Shown here: positions 12,494-22,989 of the stretch, piece after piece
Layout: each line of letters begins with the position of its first letter
How positions within the stretch are numbered: the stretch's first letter is position 1
Assembly: GCA_022747635.1 (NCBI GenBank)
Contig: JAKTNV010000014.1
Span: forward strand, 7,451,610 to 7,515,609
DNA: 64,000 nt
Direction: 5' to 3'
From: Hetaerina americana
Lineage: Eukaryota; Arthropoda; Insecta; Odonata; Calopterygidae
Notes under the pieces: generated by a model
Database searches by the model: none
Told to the model about the DNA's origin: nothing
What the model saw: the letters and a program-made list of their open reading frames with translations, nothing else
Position numbers and translations under genes: made by a program

Positions 12494-13034
12494 AAGGGTT
12501 CGTCCGGAAAATAAGTGTACTGACTCCTGGGCTGGGCGCCCAGCACCGCTCTGACGGGCTGCGATTGGAGGGGGGTATGTTGGCAAGCGACGCTGAAAAA
12601 GGCAGTCGGCTCTGAGCTGTGGTGTAGTGAGGAGCTCTGTTAACGCGAACCTCCACGCTCGACCCACGTCACGGAACGCGATGCCGAAGTTTTTGGAGCG
12701 GCGACATTCCATCAAATTTGCGGTAAAGCTTGGGTAATCGTCTACCGAAACTGTCGGTATGATTAACCAGGCTTACGGGGAGTCAGCCATGTCCAGAAAC
12801 ATGATCTTTCGGTGGCACAAGATGTTCGTGGAGGGCAGAGAAGAGGTCGACGACGAGTCTTCGAGAGGTTCCCGATGATGCCTTCGCGGGAGCGTTCCAG
12901 GATTGGGAACGCCGCTGGAACAAGTGTAGCGACTCACAAGGGTCCTATTTTGAGGAATATTAGCTTAAGATATGTAAAAGTGCAATGAGTTTTTTTTCCT
13001 GAGCTCAGTACACTTATTTTCCGGACGAACCCTG
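12494..13034 (+). mobile_element. 541-bp mariner deletion derivative
   Basis: A 30-bp terminal inverted repeat lies at 12494-12523 (core AGGGTTCGTCCGGAAAATAA) and, in reverse complement, at 13005-13034; only the outermost base differs. TA target duplications flank both ends (12492-12493 and 13035-13036). The inside holds only the start and the extreme end of a mariner transposase, so about 0.7 kb of an expected ~1.3 kb element is missing. It is non-autonomous and could move only with transposase supplied in trans. Confidence 0.88.
12681..12963 (+). pseudogene. Mariner transposase remnant (N-terminal HTH plus C-terminal tip)
   Basis: From the Met at 12681 the reading contains the mariner N-terminal helix-turn-helix region, with segments such as TETVGMINQAYGE and FRWHKMFVEGREEVDDE. 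A TAA at codon 19 (12735-12737) and a TGA at 12876-12878 break it. From about 12877, in another frame, it resumes with the C-terminal tip: FQDWERRWNKC then GSYFEEY and a stop at 12961-12963. The junction at about 12870-12880 removes the whole DDD catalytic domain. The family is clear from conserved order and wording, and the protein is non-functional as it stands. Confidence 0.85.
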
Positions 13035-13036
13035 TA

Positions 13037-14460
13037 TATATGCGGGTAATTAAATATACCTATCAGAGGTTTTCAAGAAAAATGCTCCACAGGAAAAGGA
13101 AAATATGCGTTACATTTTAAATTTCTCCTTTTTTCTTGGTATCCATTGCATTTTTTCGCTCAAGCTGAACCCAAAGGAAGGGTATATGTACGTTAGCGAA
13201 ATTAAAATTGACATATATTAACACTTATCGAAAAAGTAGAAAGAACTTATTTTTGAGGCCATTAAAGGAAATTTTGCATTGATAAATCACTACCTCAGAC
13301 CAAAATTCATCGAATTGTTCATTCGCCGTTGTCCTGTAGTCGTGATATCTCCAGATAACTTTTATTGGCCCAATCAAAACGTTTTAATGTAGCATCACTG
13401 TGAAAATGTCTTTCTCAACGGATGTCTACATAATTTACGGCATTGATTGCTCTTCATTCAAATCCCTGTTATTCTCCTCATTTAAAGGATTAACTAACCA
13501 GACAGGGAAAGTGAGCAACATTCAAATTACAGTAGGGGACCAAATTACCAGGGAAAATAATAAGTAGAAGCATGACTTGTGAAATACATAAGGCTTAATC
13601 AAAAGCTATGCTTCAGGAATTAAAGGTTCATGGTAAGAATGCACACAAAATCGAAAGAAAGCACCATTTTTAGCCAGATACGATTCTAGATAAATCAGTT
13701 TTTTTACGTTTGAAAGATAGAAAGTGATAAAAATGTTACCACCAAGAAATAAGGACTCGGAATATTTGTGAAATCAAATTTATACGCATGGACATAAAAT
13801 CATCCAGTCCCTACTACCTCCCATATATTGCTCCGGCCAAAACTTCTATATTATCCATGTAGTCTATTTTCTGTAAGTTATTCATTGTCCGGTTGCACCC
13901 GCTCATAGCATTGAAGGAATCAAAGGACGAGGGAAAAAAATATAAAATAGATCGTGTGGCGAGATTCAGGAGGAAGTGATGGGAGTGGAGGAAATCTAAA
14001 AGAAACGCTCGAAAAAACAAATGGACGATACTTTGTTATTTATCCCATCATCATCCTCGCGGCATTTTTATATGCTCGGCTTGAAACGCTCGACACCACC
14101 ATGATACCCGGCTATAAAACTAAAACCAGGAAAGAGGGCACAGGAGGGGGTGAGAGATATGTTCTTGTGTGTGCGTAGAATACTGGAGGGAGGAGGGGGG
14201 ATAAGAGAAAAAATCGCCCCATACCTTATAACCACCATCGTTGCCGGTAACGCACACGCTGTGGCCCAACTGGCACACGAAAACGCTAACTTCACCGCGC
14301 AGACGGAAGGGGGAAATGGTGCGTACACGAGAAGAAGGAACAGATTGGAGCGATTTCATTTCGAAAAAGAAAGTAAAAAAGGAGGGGAAGAGAGAGAGAT
14401 AAGGAATGTCGTGAATTAATAAAATAATGAATATAAATTTAGCAAAAAATCTCGAACTAT
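13037..14460. other. AT-rich DNA, no gene seen
   Basis: No supportable gene. Overlapping short frames at 13.8-14.4 kb on both strands show no domain. A (GT)n/(CA)n-containing stretch starts just after it. Confidence 0.4.
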
Positions 14461-14465
14461 ATCCA

Positions 14466-14590
14466 GCGTGTGTTTGTGTGTGTGTTTGCGTTTGGTGATG
14501 ATGTGCACGAAAAAAATTTCCTCCTCTTTAACACCCAATATTTCGCGGCAGCTGGGACCACCACACACACACATACACACACACATAAAA
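14466..14590. repeat. Short (GT)n and (CA)n runs
   Basis: GT-rich repeats at about 14466-14490 and CA-rich repeats at about 14560-14586 sit about 75 nt apart with opposite strand sense, so the region could fold back weakly. Confidence 0.7.
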
Positions 14591-14599
14591 TGGTGCATA

Positions 14600-16730
14600 T
14601 CTTCCGCAAAGCTCCCCGTCTCTCGTTAACAACATTGTGAGCGGGCCGACCCGTCTCCTCCCCCACCATTCGTCTCCATCCCGTTCCTTCCCTCGCTCTC
14701 AACCCCTTCCCACACTCCGTTTTCCGACCCTCACCGCCCCACCACACGCACGCACACGTACCCACAGCCCCCCCCCTCTGCAACCCAACCAACCCCCCTT
14801 CCCCACCCGCGACATTTGGGCCTTGCCGAACGGCCCCCACCAAACCGCCCCTATACGCCCATCCCGAAAGCTCGGGGAGTGCTTCGCCGGCCCCGACACC
14901 ACCAAATCTCCCTCCCCACACCCATCCGCCTCCCGTCCTGCGTAGGCCGTAGGGGGGGGAAGAGGCTGGGCGACTGGGTGGCAGGATACCCCCTCACCAC
15001 TCCACCCCACAGGGGGATGGGTTTGGAGGGAGATAAAGTGGGATTCTCGGGCGGGGACGGTTTGAGGGGGTGTGGGAAGTGGCCGCGAGGGGGTTGTGGG
15101 ATTGAACGGGGTGGACGGAGGAGGGGTCAGGGACAGGATTCCCCCTCTCCTGATCCCTACCTCCCACACCGCTCTCTCTCTTACCTCCTCAAACTCCCCC
15201 CTCCCCGGGGGGCGGTGTAGCGAGGGGGTGAGAGGGGTGGAGAGTGGAAGGGAGGGATAGGAAGAGAGTTTTGGACGGTCATCAACTAGATCGAAATCGT
15301 CAACAGTCAGTGGCGCCCGAAGGGATGGCGCGGAGACTCCTGTAATTAATAGGAACTCTGGCGGATGCTGGGTCATTAATCTGGCCTGCAAAATCCTTCT
15401 GTCCCCATTCCACCAGAATGCCTCCCATAGGGCCCATACGGTACCACGGCTCCCTTCATCCTCCCTCCACCCCCACCCGCGCCCCTACTTGCACCACCCT
15501 CCTCCTGCTCCCCCCTTCGGACACCCCAATCCGCTCTTTTTTTTCATTCCGCTCCCCTCTTCACCACCACTCCTCCCGCCGACCTCTGAATCCAGCGCGG
15601 AACTTAACCACACCCACCACCGCCGCTTGAGAAGAAAGCAAGAGAGGGGTTGGAATCAAAACGACGTAAGGGGAGAGGGTAGAGAAATATTAAATGAGGC
15701 AAAATACGTAAATACTCCGCGAGAATAAAAGCGGACGAGCCCGTTTTTCCGCGGCCTACATAAACCTCTTTTCTTAGGTTGGATGGGATATGGGACGCGG
15801 GGTAAGAAGTCGTTCTCTCGCGCAAAAATTCTCGGGGATATCTGGGCGCATGTGATAATGTTATTACTCCTCCCACACGCCCTACAACTGCCCACAAAAC
15901 ACCTCCAAGAAAGAATAAATATTGACGGACCCACCACACCACTGCCTGCTCATCTTCATCGGGATCTATCACAGGTCCTTGAGTCTCCCATAAGCCTCTC
16001 ACGGTCCCATCTACCACGCCCACCCATGTCTACTACGCCCGCGCATCTAAGACGAGAGGGTAAAGATCTAGAGTCATGGAGGAGGAGAGGGATCTGAGGA
16101 CCAAATTGTCCCAAGAAGAAAAATTAAAAAAAAGGGCAACCAACTAACCGCTAAAGGCCGGTTCGACTTATATCCTTGTCTTATTACTACATTTTTTATC
16201 GTGTGACCTTTTCTCCGCCCGACCGTAAAAAAAGTATCCCTCTCTCTCACTCTGATTCCATCTCTCCTCGGTCGATGGAAAAACACGTCGAAACGGAGGC
16301 GCGGTACGGAGGGGCAGGGGAGAAATTTTATGCACGGTGCATAAAACGCGGTCGCTAAACTAATGAGAACGCCTCGTATGTGAGACGGCCTTTTCCCACC
16401 ATTCTCCTTCCCACCCTTTCCCCGCTCGCCCTACTTCGATGTCCCCCTCCACTTCTTCAATCCCATCGCCCGCGACTCGCTCAAAAACCTCCCTACTCGC
16501 AACTCCCCTGCCAAAGAAACATCCCCAGAGCTCACGTGCGGATGAAACGTTTCTCATCTTCGAAACACCAGCCGGAGAGTCAGCTGGCTGTCTTTTAACC
16601 CGAGGTTACTGCGGCGCACGGTTTGGATTGTGTGGCGCTTTAAAAAAATAAATCGCGGACGCCGAAGCGTCACGTCAGTTTCCTTTTTCCTCTGACAGAT
16701 CTTCGCAGACGAATATTTCCGTAGACAATC
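14600..16730. other. Long GC- and CpG-rich, pyrimidine-biased island
   Basis: About 2.1 kb of high G+C sequence in an AT-rich neighbourhood. It shows strong C/T runs on the plus strand (14640-14930, 15420-15600, 16390-16520) alternating with G-rich purine runs (14945-15260), and frequent CpG. Open frames up to 230 codons exist on both strands, but their translations are Pro/Ser/Thr- or Gly/Arg/Glu-rich and mirror each other, so I do not call genes. A CpG-rich promoter region or a low-complexity repeat are both possible. Confidence 0.45.
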
Positions 16731-16908
16731 ATGGCTTACGAGGAATGTGGGATGTAGTTTTTGACGAGATTTGGTTTTTCCACGCATTCATTTAAAAGAA
16801 AAATTAGAGATTCCTTGGCAGAGAATCATCCATAATTGCCATGTAATTCGTCACTCGTTGAATGCATGCATTTGTGTTACTCTTAGACTGATGTATTTAA
16901 GTGTGGAA

Positions 16909-16960
16909 TGAAGATGGTGCGCAGCATCGAAACCATATTCATCAAATATTAAATATTTAT
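16909..16960 (+). other. Weak hammerhead-like hairpin, degenerate
   Basis: TGAAGAT is followed by GGTGC, loop GCA and GCATC, then GAAAC, the same order as the hairpins at 20.9, 24.2 and 43.8 kb. The first core base is A rather than C, and no GTC follows GAAAC. An A/T-rich tail (AAATATTAAATATTTATG) resembles the tail after the 43.8-kb motif. I read it as a decayed Penelope-type terminal fragment. Confidence 0.3.
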
Positions 16961-17081
16961 GTGTAAGCGCAGAGTTTCTTTTTTTAACCTCATCATCAAG
17001 GAATTTCACAAAGTTAAACCTAAAACTGTTATCTTCACTTGTGAAGTGTAAATATAGATGCATAACTGAGTGAACCTATGA

Positions 17082-18037
<956 letters not shown>

Positions 18038-18039
18038 TA

Positions 18040-18093
18040 GTAGTATATATATATATGTATATATATGTACATATATATGTAGGTATGTATGTG

Positions 18094-18170
<77 letters not shown>
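18040..18170. repeat. (TA)n/(TATG)n microsatellite
   Basis: Imperfect TA with TATG interruptions, then about 75 nt of pure TA. It abuts the right end of the 753-bp mariner on one side and a 5'-truncated Penelope fragment on the other. Confidence 0.96.
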
Positions 18171-18173
<3 letters not shown>

Positions 18174-18790
18174 TACAGATGACCCGCAAATCTCAGAAAC
18201 ATTCTTAGATGGCCCTTTTGCACTCAACCTGACGAACACCCTCGCGGTTTCCCTACTAACAACTGCCCCTGATGTAAAAACACGTTTAGATATCTGACCT
18301 GCTCCCTTCTCCCCACATCCGCTCATGCCCCCCCCACCTTGTTCTCACGCTAATTTCCTATCAAGAAACATTATCCATTTATTGTCATACAACAATGCAC
18401 TTCATTTTACATGGGCGAATGCCTATGCTCCTTATACATTCGAATTAACGATCACCGCTCCTACTGTAATTTTGCTTCACTCTCTTCTCTTCCTATCCTT
18501 TTCCCAGATCCCGTCAACCATTCTTTTGACTAATATTTCCCCCTAGTCATTGTAGAATCCCTACCCACTTCAGTCACTAATACAGAGGTGAGTCTCTAGC
18601 CTGTTTACATAAGAACTGTTCAATCATTTGAAATTCCCACCTTTAACCGCCATCTTTAATTTCCTTCCCAGCATACCCTTCGACTTCCCCTTTCCTAGAT
18701 CCCGGATTCCCTCTGTCCGAGACAAAACAGTCTGACCTGAAGATGGCAGAAGAGAGGATGCTTTTTATTTTTATCTATTTTATTTTTGTA
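18171..18790 (+). mobile_element. Penelope-like retroelement, 3' fragment (GIY-YIG region), decayed
   Basis: In shifting plus-strand frames the sequence gives the linker typical of Penelope-like elements ([10 protein letters not shown] near 18187, then a CxxC-like CKNTF), followed by FYMGECLCSLYIRINDHRS near 18400-18460. The latter is the GIY-YIG endonuclease block (compare FYVSECTTALSLRMNNHR in the second copy at 24.6 kb). At least one in-frame stop and frame changes break it. About 180 nt after the coding remnant comes CTGAAGATGGC (near 18738), the position where the second copy carries its hammerhead-like hairpin. The 5' end is truncated at (TA)n. Penelope elements use an RT with a GIY-YIG nuclease; only the nuclease end remains here. 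Confidence 0.7.
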
Positions 18791-19106
18791 AAATAAATAA
18801 TCTTTGACTTTGTTGACTATGTCTACCGTAAGGATACAGTTAGTATTAAAACGGTTGTGCATTTATTTTGGGATATACGATTTGAAAATAGGGATTCTCA
18901 GGATTTTCCATATGTGTAAGGCTAACAGATTGATGTCATTCTGGAATTTAAACGCTTGAACTTTCACAATTTTGATTTCCGCTCCTTTGGAAGCAGAAAA
19001 TGCTCCGACTTTAATGGAACATCTGAATTGTTATCGAGTTGAAGTTTTTCTTTGAGGTAAAGACCTAAGAAATTGGAACAGCGCGAATCGATGTTGGATT
19101 TATAGA
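18791..19106. other. AT-rich spacer, nothing recognised
   Basis: No coding or repeat signal could be supported between the Penelope fragment and the CA/TA repeat. Confidence 0.4.
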
Positions 19107-19111
19107 ATGAT

Positions 19112-19147
19112 GCACACACACACACACACGCATACATACATACATAC

Positions 19148-19197
<50 letters not shown>

Positions 19198-19224
19198 GTA
19201 TATATATATGTATATATATATATA
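19112..19224. repeat. (CA)n then (TA)n microsatellite
   Basis: CA repeats, CATA repeats and about 70 nt of TA with TATG interruptions lead directly to the left end of the intact mariner, whose TA target site (19223-19224) is the last TA unit. Confidence 0.95.
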
Positions 19225-20553
19225 CTACCTTGATCAAAAATTTCCCGGAATTTATTCAGAAAATTAAAAATACAAGTTTATTCATCTAAATCTATATTGT
19301 CCCCTTCAAAGTAATCCCCATCGACTGCAACACACTTATGCCAGCGCTTGATCCAATCCTCGAAACATTTTTTATATTCGGTTTTCGGTATGTCCATCAG
19401 TGCTTCCTGCGATTTTTCCATTACTTCCTCTCGGCTGCTAAAACGCGTTCCCCGTAATGGTTTTTTAACTCGATTGAACAGAAAGAAGTCACAGGGAGCC
19501 AAATCAGGTGAATTCGGTGGCTGTTGGATGGTATTTGTTGCATTTTTCGTCAAAAAATTACGAATAATGATAGCACTGTGCGACGGTGCGTTATCATGGT
19601 GCAAAATCCACGAGTTTTCTGCCCACATTTCTGGTCTCTTTCGGTGAATTGCTTCACGCAAACGTCTCATAACGCCCAAATAATACTCTTTGTTTACTGT
19701 CTGGCCTTCTGGCAAAAATTTATGATGCACTACACCGTTGTAATCCTTGAAAACCGTCAGCATTGCCTTCTTTTTTGACTGAAAACGACGTGGTTTTTTT
19801 GGTCTCGGCTCATTTGGTGAACGCCATTCACTTGCCTGATGTCTGGATTGCGTGTCGTACTCATAAACCCACGTCTCGTCTCCAGTAATGATCCTTTTGA
19901 TGAATGTGGGATCGGATTCAGCCTCGCAAATCATGTCTTTTGCGACGTCAACACGGTCTCTTTTTTGCATGAAATTGAGGTCTTTCGGCACCAACTTTGC
20001 TGCTACACGACGGAAACCCAAATCATTAACCACAATGTCTTGGGCGGATCCATAGGCAATGTTCAAGTCCTCCGCTATTTCTCTGATGGTTAATTTGCGG
20101 TTATTGACCAACATTTCTTTTACTTTATCAATTTTTTCACCGACTTTCGATGTCGATGGTCTGCCACTGCGTTCATCATCTTCGATTGACTCACGACCAC
20201 TTCTGAACCGCTCGTGCCACTGGTAAACGACCGTTTTTTTTAGAGAATCGTTGCCGAAACACTTTTCCAACATTCCCAACGTCCGTGCGCCACTAAATCC
20301 GTTTTTTACGCAAAATTTAATACAAGTTCGTTGTTGCAAATTTAAATCCATTTCTGAAATTGTAAAAAATCGCCAACACACACAGAGATAGATGTACTCT
20401 TGGCTACGTAACTTTTGCAAATGTCAAGTTATGACACTAAGATTTAAAGGGAATATCAACAACAGATGTACCAATTTAACAAAAAAACAGAACTCAAATC
20501 GGAACGATGGGAGCGCCACACGGTGGTTATTCCGGGAACTTTTTGATCAAGGT

Positions 20554-20555
<2 letters not shown>
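19225..20555 (-). mobile_element. Structurally intact 1331-bp mariner transposon
   Basis: A 27-bp terminal inverted repeat beginning CTACCTTGATCAAAAA occupies 19225-19251 and the reverse complement 20529-20555, with one mismatch. TA duplications flank it (19223-19224 and 20556-20557). It carries a single uninterrupted transposase gene with all three catalytic Asp residues. It sits between two (TA)n tracts, so it entered a TA microsatellite. Length, repeats, target site and D34D signature all match a typical mariner. It is the only element in the window with no visible inactivating lesion. Confidence 0.95.
19278..20351 (-). CDS. Mariner transposase, complete, D34D
   Basis: 357 residues from the ATG at 20351. 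An open extension upstream starts at a non-ATG codon, and the ATG version gives the usual mariner N-terminus MDLNLQQRTCIKFCVK. Paired helix-turn-helix modules occupy residues ~1-110 (VYQWHERFRSGRESIEDDER; LTIREIAEDLNIAYGS). The linker motif is KLVPKDL (119-125). Catalytic residues are Asp158 in ITGDETW, Asp253 in HHDNAPSH and Asp288 in SPDLAPCDFF. Exactly 34 residues separate the last two, the mariner D34D hallmark. It ends VAVDGDYFEGDNIDLDE. Length matches the family (about 340-360). No stop or frameshift is visible, so it could encode an active cut-and-paste transposase. The decayed element at 48.9-50.2 kb is its closest relative in the window. Confidence 0.95.
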   Translation of the reverse strand: MDLNLQQRTCIKFCVKNGFSGARTLGMLEKCFGNDSLKKTVVYQWHERFRSGRESIEDDERSGRPSTSKVGEKIDKVKEMLVNNRKLTIREIAEDLNIAYGSAQDIVVNDLGFRRVAAKLVPKDLNFMQKRDRVDVAKDMICEAESDPTFIKRIITGDETWVYEYDTQSRHQASEWRSPNEPRPKKPRRFQSKKKAMLTVFKDYNGVVHHKFLPEGQTVNKEYYLGVMRRLREAIHRKRPEMWAENSWILHHDNAPSHSAIIIRNFLTKNATNTIQQPPNSPDLAPCDFFLFNRVKKPLRGTRFSSREEVMEKSQEALMDIPKTEYKKCFEDWIKRWHKCVAVDGDYFEGDNIDLDE

Positions 20556-20819
<264 letters not shown>

Positions 20820-21020
20820 TATAAACACAGATGTAGATATGTAGAATATAGAGACGCAAAGAAAGGACACTCATAATTTGTTATTTGACGTTTCGACAGC
20901 TCGGCTGTCGTCTTCAGATTCTGAGGACGACAGCCGAGCTGTCGGAACGTCAAATAACAAATTGTTAGTGTCCTTTCTTTGTGTCTCTATATTCTAAAAA
21001 TCTACATCTGTGTTTTTATA
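20820..21020. mobile_element. Near-perfect ~200-bp foldback of Penelope-type terminal sequence
   Basis: Two arms of about 100 nt (20820-20918 and 20920-21020) are reverse complements with few mismatches around a single central base. Each arm contains the hairpin described for 24.2 kb and then CAAATAACAAATT and a CTTTCTTTGTGTCTCTATAT-type segment. A single arm of the same family ends the Penelope fragment at 24158. I infer two terminal segments joined head to head, or a short foldback transposon built from them. RNA from either strand would form a very stable hairpin. Confidence 0.8.
20895..20960. ncRNA. Hammerhead-like hairpin pair inside the foldback
   Basis: Minus strand (about 20920-20886): CTGAAGAC, stem GACAGC/GCTGTC with loop CGA, then GAAACGTC. 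Plus strand (about 20920-20952): the same with two G changes, CTGAGGAC and GGAACGTC. CTGANGA, GAAA and a following GTC are hammerhead core elements, and a very short stem III is typical of Penelope-type ribozymes. An extra pyrimidine between the GA and stem II is non-canonical. The plus-strand arm has lost the GAAA core. Ribozyme activity is an inference. Confidence 0.45.
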
Positions 21021-21080
21021 TATTTGTGCGTCGCCGAAGAGTGTTCCATTTCGAAGAGATATATATATATATATATCTCT

Positions 21081-21374
21081 CTATTGTCCATCACATTGTT
21101 CTTGGGAATGATAATTGAGGTGGTTTCCCGTTGCCTTCCTCAATAGTGTTTTTAACGTGACACCATCATTTACTGGCCGCCCCACTGGGGTCAGGCGCCA
21201 TTGCAGCCGCCTCACTGAGGAACAGACGCTGCGTGGACTACCTTTCGTCTGGCTCCTAACCTTCGACCTATCTGGCATGGGTGACCCTACCAGGAGCAAT
21301 TTTTATTACTCCCGCCAGTACAGCTCTAGGGGTCATCGGAACGCACAAGCCCTTCCACCACGTCAAGGTTGTAG
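21081..21374 (-). mobile_element. RTE LINE 5'-UTR fragment (minus strand)
   Basis: Reverse complement of 6614-6905 of the RTE copy at high identity: the shadow translations of the two agree at roughly 19 of 20 positions. On the minus strand it starts at the element's 5' end (21374), covers the 5' UTR and the first ~18 codons, and ends abruptly at a short AGAGATATATA palindromic TA run (21055-21080). LINE relics usually keep the 3' end, so a lone 5' fragment is unusual. Confidence 0.9.
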
Positions 21375-21399
21375 GAATAGATTGGAGGAATGATGAGGA

Positions 21400-21740
21400 T
21401 CAAAGATAGCGATTGCATTTTTTTCCAGAAACTGGCACTCTAAAAAGCTTGAGAACTGTAAGGTAAACTCAGTACTAACTGCTTGTCCTTCAGGAACAAA
21501 TTCATGATGAACAACACCTTCGACATCAAAGAAAACCAGGAACATTGCTTTTATTTTCGATCGGCTTTTTCTCGATTTTTTGGTTTGATTTAATCCATTT
21601 TATGATATGATGTTCTTTACAGAGCAATGCTTCTTTAAGCAGCTTTCAACATTTCAGCAATTTCTTGATAACTTTTACCACACTTGATGTTTATTTGTTG
21701 CTCCGTGATTTCGTCAATTTTCACTTTCTACAAACAGTAA
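21400..21740 (-). pseudogene. Old mariner transposase remnant
   Basis: The minus strand reads KKSRKSRSKIKAMFLVFFDV then EGVVHHEFVPEGQAV near 21480-21590. This is the middle of a mariner catalytic domain, between the first and second Asp (compare KKKAMLTVFKDYNGVVHHKF in the intact copy). Farther left and right the reading decays; a possible upstream segment (IDEITEQQINIKCGKSYQEI) is out of frame. No terminal repeats were found. It sits between two RTE pieces of minus orientation. Confidence 0.7.
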
Positions 21741-21892
21741 AAACAAGGGCAATAGAAACTAACCATACGCAAGGCTAGACGATCCGCCAAGCACAGTGAA
21801 CTCATCGGGTCTCAGACAGCTACCGCCGCTAGTGGGCGGGGCTTTAGTCCACGTGATAAACATCAGATTGCCCCAGTTCGCGTATGCATTAT

Positions 21893-22965
21893 ATAGACCT
21901 CTTGGACTCTTCCTCCCACATTTTCCTAAACATTTTAATTAGTTTAGGAATTTTGTGTATCCCCTCGGCCTTACTTGATTTCATCTCCCTTTATGCCCTG
22001 TCTATGTCATCGCCGATGATGCCAGAAACTAAGCCATCTTCCTCTACGTCAGGTTCTCCTTCTAAGTCTAAACTTGTTGGCCTAAGTTCTTTATCATACA
22101 GGTCTTCTTTATATTTGTTCAACCTTTCTTGGATATTTACTGTGTCAACTATTATCTTAACCAACTTACATCTTTGTGTTGGGTCATATCTTCCCTTTTT
22201 ACTTCCCTTTTATCTTCCCGATACTTCTCGATTTAAATATGCTGCATAGCGCACCAATTCCACTCTTCTTTCTCAAACTTTCCATACCCTCGCACTTCGT
22301 CTTCCCCCATTCATCTTATGCGTTATTTGTTGCCCCTCTCAATTTATTATTTAACTTTTTGTACTTCCTTTTGCCTAACTATGTGTTTGCATTCTTATAC
22401 TTTCTTTCCCTATCTATTTTCCCATTCATCTAATTCTTGATCCTTGGTTTCCTTGTCCCTTTCCCATTGACTGTTCCTATAGCTTCTTTTGCGGCATTCA
22501 ACATTCCTTTCTTGATAGATTTCCATTTTTATTCGATAGCACTCTGCTCTTTACCAGCATCCATGGTTTCCTCTACTGTCTGCTGGTACTCCTTCTTTGT
22601 CAATTCATCTATTCTCTTCCTAAATTCCATTTCCTAACCCGCCGCCCCTGCCTTGTCTTTTTGAAAGAACCACCACACTTTATTACAACTAAATCAGAGC
22701 TCGAGTCCGTATCCGCTCCCGGGAAGTTGTGCGAATCAATCACACTGTTCCTGAACCTGTGCCTAACCAGAATATAATCTAACTGATACCTTTTTGAGCT
22801 ACCTGGCATTTTCCATGCATACGTACGCCTTTTGTTGTGTCCCAAACCATCGACCTTTATGACATATGTGACCCTACCACGGACAATTATCATTGCTCCC
22901 ACCAAGAAAACCATAGGGGCCATCGAAACGCGCAAGCCATTCCACCACGTCAATGTTGTAGCCCA
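21893..22965 (-). mobile_element. Older RTE LINE copy, internally deleted
   Basis: Read on the minus strand it begins in the RTE 5' UTR (22965-22860, matching 6615-6710), jumps about 0.9 kb, and continues in the endonuclease C-terminus: KMPGSSKRYQLDYILVRHRF then RNSVIDSHNFPGAD. It runs on through the linker to about position 8560 of the element. Protein similarity to copy 1 is roughly three quarters, clearly older than the plus-strand copy 2 next to it. Stops and indels prevent function. Confidence 0.85.
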
Positions 22966-22989
22966 TTTGAGGTTCAGTGCGAGGAATAT

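Noticed and set aside
14699..15391. 230-codon minus-strand ORF and overlapping plus-strand ORFs
   Set aside because: Low-complexity Pro/Ser/Thr or Gly/Arg readings on both strands of a GC-rich pyrimidine tract; no domain, no conserved motif.
19225..20555. Idea that the intact mariner is the parent of the 753-bp or 541-bp derivatives
   Set aside because: Terminal repeats and transposase wording differ clearly between them, so they belong to separate lineages.
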